Assembly: GCA_046348835.1 (NCBI GenBank)
Contig: JAXMDM010000005.1
Location: forward strand, 1 to 64,000
DNA from: Defluviicoccus sp046348835
GTDB lineage: Bacteria > Pseudomonadota > Alphaproteobacteria > Rhodospirillales > Defluviicoccaceae
Direction of reading: 5' to 3'
DNA length: 64,000 nucleotides
Shown: one piece after another, positions 51,729-64,000 of the stretch
Layout of the letters: every line of letters begins with the position of its first letter
Position numbering within the stretch: the stretch's first letter is position 1
The notes under the pieces: model-generated
What the model was told of the DNA's origin: nothing
The model's input: the letters and a program-made list of their open reading frames with translations, nothing else
Databases searched by the model: none
Program-made: the position numbers and the translations under genes

Positions 51729-53451
51729 AGGCGGGGCTAGGGGCGGGGCCGGAAACGCGGCTCGGGGTGCCGCCGGGAAGGGCGACCGCGCCGGCAATGT
51801 TCGCCGGAAAGCCGCGACATCCGCCGGTGATGACTTCGGTGCCTGGCGACCGTGGCTCGCCGATCTGTTTCTGGCGGCGCCGGTGGGGATCGCCTGCCTC
51901 GATCTCCACGGCGTGGTGGTGGCCTGCAACACTGCCTTCCGCGCCCTGTTCGCGGACGGCAGCGAGGGCGTCATCGGCCGTCACTTCGCCGAGCTCGTGG
52001 CCCGGCCGGACCGTGATGACCTGGCCCGGCAGCTCTGCAAGCTTGTCCTCGGGACGGCCCGCAGCGTCCGCCTGGAAGACGTGGGCATCGAGGCCGGCGA
52101 CCGGGCACGGCGCCTGACGCTGGTCGGTGCCGCGGTCGGGCAGGGGGGTGACGCCCGCGCCGTCGCCGTCTATGCCATGGGCGGGCCGGCGCGCGGCACC
52201 TCGGCGGCGGCACTCGCCCATGCCCAGAAGATGGAGGCCCTGGGCCAGCTCGCCGGTGGCGTCGCTCACGACTTCAACAACCTCCTCGCCGGCATGCTGG
52301 GCTTCTGCGATCTCCTGCTCACCCGCCACGGTCCCGGCGATGGCTCCCACGACGAGCTCATGCAGATTCGCGGCAACGCCCTGCGTGCCGGTAAGCTGGT
52401 TCGTCAGCTGCTGGCGTTCTCCCGCCAGCAGACCCTGGCCCCGGCGCGTCTCGCCGTCGGCCACGCCCTGTCCGAACTCGCCGGCATGTTGTCGCGGCTC
52501 CTCGGGCCGACGATCGAGCTGGTGCTCTCCGCCGACGAGAATGCCGTCGTCGAGGTCGATCCCGGCCAGTTCGATCAGGTCATCGTCAATCTCGCCGTCA
52601 ACGCCCGCGACGCCATGCCGGCCGGCGGCCGGTTGAGGCTTGCCGCCGCCCCGGTCGACGTCGACCGGCCGCTGCCGGCGGGCGAGGAGACGATGCCGGC
52701 CGGTCGCTGGGTGCGCATCGAGGTCAGTGACACCGGCACCGGCATCCCGAAGGAGGTCCTCGGCCACATCTTCGAGCCGTTCTTCACCACCAAGGAGGCG
52801 GGCGCCGGCACCGGTCTCGGCCTCGCGACCGTGTTCGGCATCGTCCGCCAGACCCACGGCTACATCTTCGTCGACAGCGCCCTGGGTGAAGGTGCCACCT
52901 TCACCATCTACCTGCCGGCCGCGGTGCCGGCGAACGCGACGGAAGGGGTGGGGCCGCTATCGGTCTCGATTCCGTCGCCGGCGTCCGGGCCGCCGCGACC
53001 CCCGGTAGTGCCGGTGCCGATTCCCGCGCCGGCCGGGGCCGCATTGCCGAGCGAGGGCGCAACCGAGCGGGTGGTGCTTCTGGTCGACGATGAAGACCCG
53101 GTCCGCCGGTTCGTCGCCCGGGCTCTGCGGCGGCAGGGCTTTCGGGTGATCGAAGCGGCGTCCGGGGAGGACGCGCTGGAAGTCTTCGCCGCCCACGACG
53201 GGCCCATCGACATGCTGCTGACCGATGTGGTGATGCCGGGCATCGACGGCTACAGCCTCGCCCGCCAGGTCAGGTGCGAACTGCCGGCGCTGCCGGTGGT
53301 GGTGATGTCGGGCTTCCAGGAGGACGCGCTACGGGCGGAACGCGGCGAAGACGGCCTTGCCGGCTTCCTCGGCAAGCCGTTCACCCTCGCCGAACTGACG
53401 GCGACGGTGGGCGCACTCGTCGGTTCCGATGGGTCACCGGCGTCCCGGTGA
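51721..53451 (+). CDS. cckA: CckA-type hybrid histidine kinase without membrane segments
   Basis: The 576-residue protein has a PAS-like domain (about 45-145), a histidine kinase core and a C-terminal receiver. The phospho-histidine is H183 in LAGGVAHDFNNLLAGMLGFCDLLL, and the CckA signature LVRQLLAFSRQQTL follows. The ATPase part has NLAVNARDAMPAGG, SDTGTGIPKEVLGHIFEPFFTTK and GTGLGLATVFGIV. The receiver acceptor is D502 in MLLTDVVMPG. CckA feeds the ChpT-CtrA pathway controlling cell cycle and flagella. The basic N-terminus has no hydrophobic helix, unlike Caulobacter CckA with two. It overlaps flhB by 8 bp. Confidence 0.85.
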   Translation: MARGGARGGAGNAARGAAGKGDRAGNVRRKAATSAGDDFGAWRPWLADLFLAAPVGIACLDLHGVVVACNTAFRALFADGSEGVIGRHFAELVARPDRDDLARQLCKLVLGTARSVRLEDVGIEAGDRARRLTLVGAAVGQGGDARAVAVYAMGGPARGTSAAALAHAQKMEALGQLAGGVAHDFNNLLAGMLGFCDLLLTRHGPGDGSHDELMQIRGNALRAGKLVRQLLAFSRQQTLAPARLAVGHALSELAGMLSRLLGPTIELVLSADENAVVEVDPGQFDQVIVNLAVNARDAMPAGGRLRLAAAPVDVDRPLPAGEETMPAGRWVRIEVSDTGTGIPKEVLGHIFEPFFTTKEAGAGTGLGLATVFGIVRQTHGYIFVDSALGEGATFTIYLPAAVPANATEGVGPLSVSIPSPASGPPRPPVVPVPIPAPAGAALPSEGATERVVLLVDDEDPVRRFVARALRRQGFRVIEAASGEDALEVFAAHDGPIDMLLTDVVMPGIDGYSLARQVRCELPALPVVVMSGFQEDALRAERGEDGLAGFLGKPFTLAELTATVGALVGSDGSPASR

Positions 53452-53489
53452 GGAGCGCACCCCTGGGCGCACCCCCTGGGGTCGGCGTG

Positions 53490-54836
53490 TTACAACCTGA
53501 GGCCGGCCGGTCCCAGCGACATGGTTCGCACCAGCTCCGCCTGGCGGTCGGTAAAGGTCTTGCTGAAAATCTGTTTGAGGTGTTTGCGGACCGTCTCATA
53601 GGTGAGCCCCAGCGCCTCCGCCACCTGGTCGAGGCGCTGTCCCTTGGCCAGTTCCACCGCCACCCGGGCCTCCGCCCGGCTGAGGCCGTAAAGCCGGATC
53701 AGACGCCTCGAATCCACCTGCGACGGCCGCTCCGGATCGCCGACGAAGACGATCGCCGCCGGGTCGGTGGGCGCCCTGACCCGCTCCGGGCCATCGAGAG
53801 CGAGGGTCATCACCGTCAGCGGCCGGCCGCCGCCTTCGCGGGCGACGCTGGTGGCATGGATCTCGCCCGAGCCGTCCAGCACCGGCCGCAGCGTCGCCGC
53901 GCCGACGATGTCCCTGAACCGCGTCCGCCCCGCCGCCAGCCGCAATCCGAGCCCGTTGTTGCCCACATAGAACGCCGGCTCGCCGTTGATGATCTCGCGG
54001 GCGAGTCGGTTGGCAAACATCACCTGGCCGGCGGTCGACAGGATCATGACGCCGATGGGCAGCACGTCGAGGGCGTGCGCCTGCAACCGGTTCATCTCCT
54101 CGCTGCGGCGGAGGGTTCGTCCTGCCTGCAGGCCGTACCGGAGGTTGGGGAGGAGGCGGCTGAGCAAAGCGAGGTCGTCGTCCCAGAAGGCACCCTTCTC
54201 GCGCGAGCGGGCGAAGAAGAGATAGTCGACGGCGCTGCCGCTGGAATCGAGGATGCCGAATATGTGGTGGAACAGGTTCTGCGGTTCTAGCCACTCCCGG
54301 TAGAAAGGGCCGTCGAGGAGTTCGGTGTCTTCGGCCAGCATTTGCCCGGAACGGACGCTGCCCGGGGGCGGGAGGCGATCCTGTTGATGCAGCCACGGAT
54401 TGTGACGGGCGAGGCCTTCGCCGTAGGCGGCGATAAAGCCGGGATCGATGTTGACCGCCTGGTCGAGGCGACCGGTGCCGGAGGCGAAGTCGTGGCTGCC
54501 GAGGGCGCAGACGTCGGCGCGGACCGCGTCCTTCAGACGGACGAGGATGTCGGGCCAATGGGCCGGCTCCAGGCACGCGGCATAGAAGCCGGCGACGAGG
54601 TCGGCGAGAAGGACTCCCCAGCGTCCGAAGTTATCCCGCACCGGAAGCGGCGGTTGGCCGTGGGCGACGTCGCCGTTGGATGCGCGCGCATCGTAATAGC
54701 CGCTGCTGCGGCGGTCGCCCGCACCGGAAAGGTGCCGCCGTTCCGAACCGGACCGGCGGTCGGGGCCCTGACGACGGTCACCGTAGCCGCGTCGGTCGAG
54801 ACCGGAACGGCGATCGATCAAGAGACGATTATTCAT
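53490..54836 (-). CDS. LuxR-family regulator with an N-terminal DRR-repeat head
   Basis: A 448-residue protein with three parts. Residues 8-34 repeat D-R-R every six positions (8, 14, 20, 26, and ERR at 32), with another DRR at 41. A PAS/GAF-like sensory region follows (about 70-370), including ALDVLPIGVMILSTAGQVMFANRLAREII. The C-terminus is a LuxR-type helix-turn-helix, YGLSRAEARVAVELAKGQRLDQVAEALGLTYETVRKHLKQIFSKT. It is probably a transcription factor sensing a cytoplasmic signal. It is convergent with the CckA-type gene, so it may or may not concern motility. The leader is about 120 nt. Confidence 0.82.
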   Translation of the reverse strand: MNNRLLIDRRSGLDRRGYGDRRQGPDRRSGSERRHLSGAGDRRSSGYYDARASNGDVAHGQPPLPVRDNFGRWGVLLADLVAGFYAACLEPAHWPDILVRLKDAVRADVCALGSHDFASGTGRLDQAVNIDPGFIAAYGEGLARHNPWLHQQDRLPPPGSVRSGQMLAEDTELLDGPFYREWLEPQNLFHHIFGILDSSGSAVDYLFFARSREKGAFWDDDLALLSRLLPNLRYGLQAGRTLRRSEEMNRLQAHALDVLPIGVMILSTAGQVMFANRLAREIINGEPAFYVGNNGLGLRLAAGRTRFRDIVGAATLRPVLDGSGEIHATSVAREGGGRPLTVMTLALDGPERVRAPTDPAAIVFVGDPERPSQVDSRRLIRLYGLSRAEARVAVELAKGQRLDQVAEALGLTYETVRKHLKQIFSKTFTDRQAELVRTMSLGPAGLRL

Positions 54837-54956
54837 TGGCTATGCCTGGTCCTTCTTGCACGGTGCGCCGCACCGGCATCTCTCCCTAACCCACGCGGGC
54901 CGACCCGTGCCCGCCGCGACGTATTCGCTGCACCATGTTCTGACGCAATTTCCCGC

Positions 54957-54986
54957 ATTGTAGCGAATCTGTCACGGCGGTGGCAA
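54957..54986 (-). promoter_or_regulatory. Candidate promoter of the LuxR-type gene
   Basis: On the minus strand TTGCCA (54986-54981) and TACAAT (54962-54957) are 18 bp apart. Both boxes are close to sigma-70 consensus. Confidence 0.5.
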
Positions 54987-55123
54987 ACGCAAGATGTGAC
55001 CTTCTCGCATATTTTCGCGCGAGCGATGCGGATATTCCGCCGGTCATTACCGTAAGATGCATGAAAGAGGCCCGAACGGGTTACAAATGCGAACTGTAGA
55101 ATCACGCGTTTGCAAAAAGCCGC

Positions 55124-55151
55124 TTGCCAGGCCGAACAAAACGTGTACATT
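55124..55151 (+). promoter_or_regulatory. recA promoter with overlapping SOS box
   Basis: TTGCCA at 55124-55129 and TACATT at 55146-55151, 16 bp apart, form the promoter. Within it GAAC-AAAACGT-GTAC at 55134-55148 matches the alphaproteobacterial LexA site GAAC-N7-GAAC with one mismatch. LexA bound here would block the polymerase. Confidence 0.7.
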
Positions 55152-55224
55152 GCTCGGCGTCGTCGATACCGGGGTCGATCCCAATTGTCGATCCCGGGCG
55201 AGTGTGGAATAAGGGGGCTTTCCG

Positions 55225-56298
<1,074 letters not shown>

Positions 56299-56358
56299 CC
56301 TACTCGGCTTCGGTCTCCCCTTCTCAAGCGGGATTTTCCCAAGCTTTGTAGACACCTC

Positions 56359-56386
56359 GCGCCGCCGGCGCTACAACCGGCGGCGC
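56359..56386 (+). terminator. Hairpin between recA and alaS
   Basis: GCGCCGCCGG and CCGGCGGCGC form a perfect 10-bp stem with an 8-base loop. No T-run follows, so it may be a terminator of the Rho-assisted type or none. Confidence 0.45.
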
Positions 56387-56434
56387 GCCCGTTCACGCTC
56401 TCGCTTTCGGCGCTGGCAGGACCAAATTACAGGC

Positions 56435-59088
<2,654 letters not shown>

Positions 59089-59092
<4 letters not shown>

Positions 59093-60738
59093 TCGACGAG
59101 TCTCCAGCCGGAACGGCTCCGGACGGCGGGTCCGGCCCCGGCGCATCATCCTCCGCATCGCCGGCCGGTTCGCCCTGGCGGCCGTTCCGTACCCGGATCT
59201 TCGCCCTCGTCTGGACCGCGGCGCTCGTTTCCAATACCGGGACGTGGCTGCAGCAGGTGGGCGCCCAGTGGCTGATGACCTCGCTGGCGCCGTCGCCGCT
59301 CTACGTCTCGCTGGTGCAGACGGCGACCCTGCTGCCAGTCTTCTGCTTCGCCCTCGCCGCCGGCGCGCTCGCCGATATCTTCGACCGGCGTCGGCTGTTG
59401 CTGGTCGTCCAGTCGATGATGGCGCTCATTGCCCTCGTTCTGGGCGTGCTGGTCTGGGCGGGGGCGGTCGGCCCCTTATCGCTGCTGGCGTTCAGCTTTG
59501 CCCTCGGCACCGGCGCTGCGTTCAGCGGACCCGCCTGGCAGGCGGTGGTGCCGCACCTGGTGCCGCGCGCCGACCTGCATGCGGCGATCGCGCTCAACAG
59601 CGCCGGCTTCAACGTCGCCCGGGCCCTCGGCCCCGCCGTCGCCGGGGTGCTGATCGGCGGCATCGGCATCGCCGCCCCGTTCTTCTGCAACGCCATCAGT
59701 TTCATCGCCGTCATCGCCGCCTTCTTCTGGTGGCGCAAGCCGGCCGCGGTGTCCTCCCATCTTCCCTCGGAGCGGCTGAGCGCCGCGATGCGCGCCGGTT
59801 TGCGTTATGCGCGGGAGAGCCCCGGGCTGCGCGCCACGCTGATCCGCTCGGTCGCTTTCTTCGCCTTCGGCGTTGCCTATTGGGCGTTGCTGCCCCTCGT
59901 CGTGCGGGTGGGGCTGGGCGCCGGCCCGGAAGCGTTCGGGCTGGTGCTGGCGACCATCGGCATCGGCGCCGTCGTCGGCGCCGCGCTGATGAATTGGCTC
60001 AGGGCCCGTCTCGATCCGGACCGTCTGGTGGCGGTGGGGACGCTCGGCACCGTCGTCGCCCTCGTCGGCTTCGCGCTGGCACCGTCGCTGCCGGTGGTCG
60101 CGGCGGTGGGTGTCCTTGCCGGCGTCGCCTGGATCCTGGTGGTGCCGAGCCTCAACGTCTCGGCCCAGCTTTCGGTGCCGGAATGGATGCGGGGGCGCGG
60201 CCTGGCCCTGTTCCAGATGTCGATGTTCGGCAGCATGGGCGGCGGCAGTGCCGTCTGGGGACGACTGGCGGAGGTGGTCGGAACCCACCATGCGCTGCTG
60301 ATCGCCGCCGCCGGCGCGCTCGTCGCCATGGCGGCTACCTGGCGATGGTCGTTACAGCGGGCCGATGTCGACCTCAGCCCGGCCACGCCCTGGCCGGAAC
60401 CGCTGGTATCGGCGCCGGTGTCCCACGATCGCGGCCCGGTGCTGGTTACCGTCGAATATCGGGTCGATCCGGCGGATGCCGACGCCTTCCTCGCCGCCAT
60501 GGAGGGGCTGCGCGGCAGCCGCCGGCGCGGCGGCGCGTACGCTTGGGGGGTGTTCGAGGACGCCGCCGCGGCGGGTCGCTACCTGGAGTGCTTCGTCGTC
60601 GAATCCTGGCTCGATCATCTGCGCCAGCACGCCCGGGTCACCGCCGGCGACCAGGCCTTGCAGGATGCCGTGCGCCGCTATCACCGGGGGGAGACACGGC
60701 CGCCGGTCGTCCACTGGCTCGGCCGCTTCCGCAGCTGA
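59089..60738 (+). CDS. MFS exporter with C-terminal ABM-like domain (DUF894/EntS type)
   Basis: A 549-residue major facilitator transporter. The first helix is RIFALVWTAALVSNTGTWLQQVGAQWLM. DIFDRRRLLLVVQ is the loop 2-3 motif, and twelve membrane segments follow. The last 110 residues form an antibiotic-monooxygenase-like domain (VLVTVEYRVDPADADAFLAAMEGLRGSRR... VVESWLDHLRQHARVT), a fusion seen in this subfamily. There is no in-frame ATG, GTG or TTG between deep within alaS and helix 1. The best start is CTG at 59089, overlapping the alaS TGA (CTGA), four bases after GAGG. Substrate unknown. Confidence 0.85.
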
Positions 60739-60742
60739 AGGT

Positions 60743-60765
60743 GGGTCCTCCATGCGGAGGGACCC
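60743..60765 (+). terminator. Hairpin after the MFS gene
   Basis: GGGTCCTCC and GGAGGGACCC pair with one bulged base around ATGC, five bases past the MFS stop. There is no T-run; the terminator role is inferred from position. Confidence 0.4.
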
Positions 60766-60813
60766 ATACTATAGGGATGAGCGTATAAACGTGGATGGGT
60801 GGGGGTTTTGCCG

Positions 60814-61905
60814 ATGAGAAAGCTACTGAGGGCTCTTTGCTTCCTGGCCCTGCCGGGCCTCTTGTTGGTCTCCTTGCCGGACGCCGCAGCCGCCGACGCC
60901 CCACCGGTACAGAAGGCCGATCCGGCCTACCAGATCCGGTTCCCCGAGGACGAGGGAAGCCATCCGGGATTCGGCGGGGAATGGTGGTACCTCTCTGGCT
61001 GGTTGGACGCTGCGGATGGGACCACGCGTGGCTTCCAGGTCACTTTCTTCCGCTTCCGCCAGGACCGCGACAAGGACGGGGTCATTCTTCCGGTTCCGGC
61101 CCAGATTCTCGTCGGCCACGCCGCCCTGAGCGACCCGCAACAAGGAGCGGCGCTGCACGACCAACGGACGGCACCGGCCGATCTGCAGCAGACATTCGCC
61201 CGGGAGGGAGCGATGGACATCCGGGTGGGTGACTGGTCGATGCGCAAGGAAGCGGACGGCGCCTATATGGTCGCGTTCCCGACCGCCGCGTTCGGCCTCG
61301 ATCTGCGCCTGGAGCCGACGCAGCCGCCGATGCTCAACGGCAACCAGGGCTACAGCCAGAAGACTCCCGATCCGACGGTGGCGAGCCACTACTACAGCGT
61401 GCCGCAGCTGGCGGTGAAGGGGACCCTGACCCGCGACGGCACGGTGCTGCCCGTCACCGGCACCGCCTGGCTCGACCGGGAATGGTTCACCACCCCGGAA
61501 TGGATCGCTCAGCCGCGATGGGATTGGATCGGCATCAATCTTGCCGACGGCGGCGCGCTGATGGCGAGTCAGGTCCGGGATGCGGCGGGGACACCGATTT
61601 GGACCTTCGGTAGCCTTCGGGACGCCACCGGGGCGCTCACCGTGTTGGCGCCGAAGGATGTGAGCTTCACCCCCTTGCGGCAGTGGCGGTCGCCGCCCAC
61701 CGGGATCGTCTGGCCGGTCGCTTGGCGGGTGCGGGCGGGTCGGCGTGAGGTGACCATCGAGCCGCTGATGGACGACCAGGAGTACGACGCCCGGGAAACC
61801 TCGCGCCTCGTCTATTGGGAAGGGGCCGCCTCGGCCGCGGAGAATGGCGAGATTGTCGGCCGCGGCTACCTGGAGCTCACCGGCTACGGTCCGGCGCAGC
61901 CCTGA
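60814..61905 (+). CDS. Secreted lipocalin-like/CrtC-family protein (AttH type)
   Basis: A 363-residue protein with a signal peptide (MRKLLRALCFLALPGLLLVSLPDAAAADA). The mature part belongs to the AttH/CrtC-like lipocalin superfamily: FPEDEGSHPGFGGEWWYLSGWL, RGFQVTFFRFRQD, NQGYSQKTPDPTVASHYYSVPQLAVKGTL, and the conserved GTAWLDREWFTTPEW and WDWIGINLADGGALM. Relatives include carotenoid hydratases and lipid-related ABC-linked lipoproteins. No lipobox is visible, so it is probably periplasmic. Substrate unknown. ATG at 60814 is chosen over GTG at 60799, as it follows a G-rich site. TACTAT-type bases at 60766-60771 may be its -10 box. Confidence 0.85.
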   Translation: MRKLLRALCFLALPGLLLVSLPDAAAADAPPVQKADPAYQIRFPEDEGSHPGFGGEWWYLSGWLDAADGTTRGFQVTFFRFRQDRDKDGVILPVPAQILVGHAALSDPQQGAALHDQRTAPADLQQTFAREGAMDIRVGDWSMRKEADGAYMVAFPTAAFGLDLRLEPTQPPMLNGNQGYSQKTPDPTVASHYYSVPQLAVKGTLTRDGTVLPVTGTAWLDREWFTTPEWIAQPRWDWIGINLADGGALMASQVRDAAGTPIWTFGSLRDATGALTVLAPKDVSFTPLRQWRSPPTGIVWPVAWRVRAGRREVTIEPLMDDQEYDARETSRLVYWEGAASAAENGEIVGRGYLELTGYGPAQP

Positions 61906-61928
61906 GGACGCCGGCCGGCCGGGCCCGC

Positions 61929-62276
61929 TCAGACGCGTCGGCCGGCGATGAGCTGGTCGAGTAGGGTCTCGGCCGGCGCCGGCCGGGCACCCTTGTCTGC
62001 GTCGGCGCCGTTCGCCTGCTCGATCTTGGCGATGACCCTGTCCATGAAATCGTTGATCGCTTCGTCGGTCATCGCCGCGACCATGTCGGAGGTTGCCGGA
62101 TCGAGCCCGCTACCCTGCGGAGGCGCCAGCGTCGGCGACTGGGCGAAGGTGCGCTGCAACTCGCGCGCCGCTTCCGCTGGGTCCGGCTCTTCGATCAGGC
62201 CGCAGGCGTAGGCGTTGATCAGAAGGCGGCGGTGGGCGCTGATATGCGCGAGGAGGGAAAGCAACATAGGATGCAT
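61929..62276 (-). CDS. Small helical protein of unknown function
   Basis: A 115-residue protein starts MHPMLLSLLAHISAHRRLLINAYACGL. AGGAGG five bases before this ATG supports the start. The rest is polar and mostly helical (ELQRTFAQSP, SDMVAAMTDEAINDFMDRVIAKIEQA, AETLLDQLIAG). It has no signal peptide and no known motif. I do not recognise a family. It is convergent with the lipocalin-like gene and divergent from moxR. Confidence 0.62.
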   Translation of the reverse strand: MHPMLLSLLAHISAHRRLLINAYACGLIEEPDPAEAARELQRTFAQSPTLAPPQGSGLDPATSDMVAAMTDEAINDFMDRVIAKIEQANGADADKGARPAPAETLLDQLIAGRRV

Positions 62277-62501
62277 GGAATCCTCCTGGCTCCTCATCTG
62301 CGCCGGATACCCTGGCCGCCGCTCTCGAAAGAGGAAACCGCGGCGGCAGAGCCCAGTATGGGGTCATCCGGTTGCCAAGGGGTTAAGCCGGATCGGTCAT
62401 TTTCGCCATGCAACCCGCAGGCCGCATTCGCTCTTGACCGCCGGCCGCCCCGCCCACACCCTTCGTCCTACGCCCTGATGCCATCGATGCGGGAGCCGCT
62501 C

Positions 62502-63353
62502 ATGAGCACGCGCTTCACCGGGACCGAAACCTACGTCGCCACCGACGATCTGGCGGTCGCGGTCAATGCCGCCATCGCGCTGGAGCGACCGCTGCTGGTC
62601 AAGGGCGAACCCGGCACCGGCAAGACCATCCTCGCCATGGAAATCGCCGGCGCCATCGGTGCGCCGTTGCTGCAATGGCATATCAAGTCGACAACGAAGG
62701 CGCAGCAGGGCCTCTACGAGTACGACGCGGTGGCCCGGCTGCGGGACTCCCAGCTGGGCGACGTCCGGGTGCACGATATCGGCAACTACATCATCAAGGG
62801 CAAGCTGTGGGAGGCGTTCAGCCAGGATGCGCGGCCGGTGCTGCTGATCGACGAGATCGACAAGGCCGACATCGAGTTTCCCAACGATCTGCTGCTCGAA
62901 CTGGACCGCATGGAGTTCCACGTCTACGAGACCAAGGAAACGGTGGTGGCGCGTCAGCGGCCGATCGTGATCATCACCTCCAACAACGAAAAGGAGCTCC
63001 CGGACGCCTTCTTGCGTCGCTGCTTCTTCCACTACATCCGCTTCCCCGATCGGGAGACGATGCTGAAGATCGTCGATGTGCACTACCCCCGCATCCAGAA
63101 GCGGCTGGTCAACGAGGCGCTCACCGTCTTCTTCGAGATGCGCGAGGTGCCGGGGCTGAAGAAGAAGCCGTCGACGTCGGAGTTGCTCGACTGGCTCAAG
63201 CTGTTGATGGTCGAAGACATCCCGCCGGAGGCGCTGCGCTCCACCGACGGCCGCAAGCTCATTCCCCCTTTGCACGGCGCGCTGCTGAAGAACGAGCAGG
63301 ACGTCCACCTGTTCGAACGCCTCGCCTTCCTCAGCCGCCGCGAAGGGCACTGA
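62502..63353 (+). CDS. MoxR-family AAA+ ATPase
   Basis: The 283-residue AAA+ protein has Walker A GEPGTGKT (about 39-46), Walker B VLLIDEIDKAD (about 115-125) and sensor ITSNNEKELPDAFLRRC. MoxR ATPases work as chaperones with VWA proteins to mature enzymes. The next gene encodes a CoxE-like VWA protein, the usual partner. GGGAG lies before this ATG; in-frame ATGs at 62478 and 62487 are weaker. The frame is open further upstream with unconserved sequence. Confidence 0.93.
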   Translation: MSTRFTGTETYVATDDLAVAVNAAIALERPLLVKGEPGTGKTILAMEIAGAIGAPLLQWHIKSTTKAQQGLYEYDAVARLRDSQLGDVRVHDIGNYIIKGKLWEAFSQDARPVLLIDEIDKADIEFPNDLLLELDRMEFHVYETKETVVARQRPIVIITSNNEKELPDAFLRRCFFHYIRFPDRETMLKIVDVHYPRIQKRLVNEALTVFFEMREVPGLKKKPSTSELLDWLKLLMVEDIPPEALRSTDGRKLIPPLHGALLKNEQDVHLFERLAFLSRREGH

Positions 63354-63384
63354 GGCACTTGGCTCCGGCGAGGGCAGGCGGGCG

Positions 63385-64000
63385 ATGTTCATCTCGTTCT
63401 TTTTGGCACTGCGTGAGATCGGCGTGCCGGTTTCGGTGCGCGAATACCTGACCCTGATCGAGGCGATGGACAGGGGGCTCGCCGATTATTCGGTCGACGA
63501 CTTCTATTATCTGTCGCGCGCCTGCCTGGTGAAGGACGAGAGCTACCTCGATCGCTTCGACCGGGTTTTCGGCACCGTGTTCAAGGGACTGGAGTCGCCC
63601 GCCGAGGCGGAGACGGTGAGCATTCCCGAGGAATGGCTGCGCAAGCTTGTCGAACGCAACTTGTCCGAGGAGGAGAAGGCGCTGGTCGAGGCCATGGGCG
63701 GCTGGGACAAGTTGATGGAGACGTTGCGCCGGCGCCTGGAAGAACAGCGGGGCCGGCATCAGGGCGGATCGAAATGGATCGGCACCGCCGGAACCTCACC
63801 CTACGGTGCCTACGGCTACAACCCCGAGGGGGTCCGCATCGGCCAGGACACCAACCGCAACAACCGTGCGGTCAAGGTCTGGGACAAGCGCGAGTTCCGC
63901 AATCTCGACTCCTCGGTCGAACTCGGGACCCGCAATATCAAGGTGGCGCTGCGCCGGTTGCGCCGCTTCGCCCGCCAGGGTGCGGCAACGGAGCTCGATC
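63385..64000 (+). CDS. CoxE-like VWA-domain protein, N-terminal part
   Basis: At least 205 residues run off the window end. The start MFISFFLALREIGVPVSVREYLTLIEAMDRGLADYSVDDFYYLSRACLVKDESYLDRFDRVFG is the N-terminal signature of the VWA proteins that pair with MoxR. A glycine/tyrosine-rich linker (SPYGAYGYNPEG) follows. The MIDAS-bearing VWA domain itself must lie beyond the window. It begins 31 bp after moxR, so the two are a unit involved in enzyme or metal-centre maturation. Confidence 0.9.
   Translation, partial: MFISFFLALREIGVPVSVREYLTLIEAMDRGLADYSVDDFYYLSRACLVKDESYLDRFDRVFGTVFKGLESPAEAETVSIPEEWLRKLVERNLSEEEKALVEAMGGWDKLMETLRRRLEEQRGRHQGGSKWIGTAGTSPYGAYGYNPEGVRIGQDTNRNNRAVKVWDKREFRNLDSSVELGTRNIKVALRRLRRFARQGAATELD

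Overview
The window is a 64 kb piece of a high-GC alphaproteobacterial chromosome. The gene set points to a motile, hopanoid-making member of the Rhodospirillales or a close relative. Lineage markers are usg, an NDUFA9-like complex I factor, the plsX-fabH-ihfA-merR block, rpoH, nrdR-rib-nusB-thiL, a CckA-type kinase behind flhB, and hpnG/hpnH/hpnM. A Defluviicoccus-like polyphosphate/PHA-cycling bacterium would fit the membrane pyrophosphatase, CHAD protein, thiolase and methylmalonyl-CoA decarboxylase, but the genus is a guess. No insertion sequence, prophage or CRISPR array was seen.

Layout. 0-10 kb: 3' end of the error-prone polymerase gene dnaE2, two small envelope proteins around an AT-rich gene-poor stretch, hopanoid genes hpnG and hpnH (convergent, overlapping tails), ispH, a ROK kinase, hisI, rpmF, hpnM, rpoH and usg. 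10-19 kb: a SAM hydrolase, an MBL-fold hydrolase, rpiB-glyA, then the operon nrdR-ribD-ribE-ribBX-ribH-nusB-thiL. 19-24 kb: proton-pumping pyrophosphatase hppA behind a double palindrome, a CYTH-CHAD protein and a ParA-like ATPase. 24-28.5 kb: bamE divergent from a cytochrome bc1 assembly chaperone gene, then plsX-fabH and ihfA-merR.

28.5-37 kb looks accessory: a deoxyribosyltransferase-like enzyme, a REC/HD-GYP protein, tRNA-Pro(GGG), a transglutaminase, a seven-bladed SBBP propeller, a glycosyltransferase plus GDP-mannose-3,5-epimerase pair, a four-cysteine small protein and a patatin-like lipase. 37-47 kb: thiolase and an HSD10-like dehydrogenase, a gene-free segment that may encode a sigma-54-driven small RNA, an NDUFA9-like protein, pepA with a TAXI binding protein, psd-pssA, a LysM protein and mtgA. 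47-54 kb: methylmalonyl-CoA decarboxylase, then flgB-flgC-fliE-fliQ-fliR-flhB-cckA and a LuxR-type regulator with a DRR-repeat head. 55-64 kb: recA with a near-consensus SOS box, alaS, an MFS exporter whose only sensible start is CTG, a lipocalin/CrtC-like secreted protein, and a MoxR ATPase with a CoxE-like VWA protein cut by the window end.

Functional links. dnaE2 and recA are both normally SOS genes. ispH makes isoprenoid precursors for the hopanoids that HpnG/H/M modify or move. psd and pssA form the phosphatidylethanolamine branch, and plsX-fabH begin phospholipid and fatty-acid synthesis. hppA and the CHAD protein share a phosphate/polyphosphate theme. The strongest candidates for something undescribed are the sigma-54 small RNA (about 39.57-39.72 kb), the palindrome pair before hppA, and the CYTH-CHAD protein whose acidic metal ligands are replaced.
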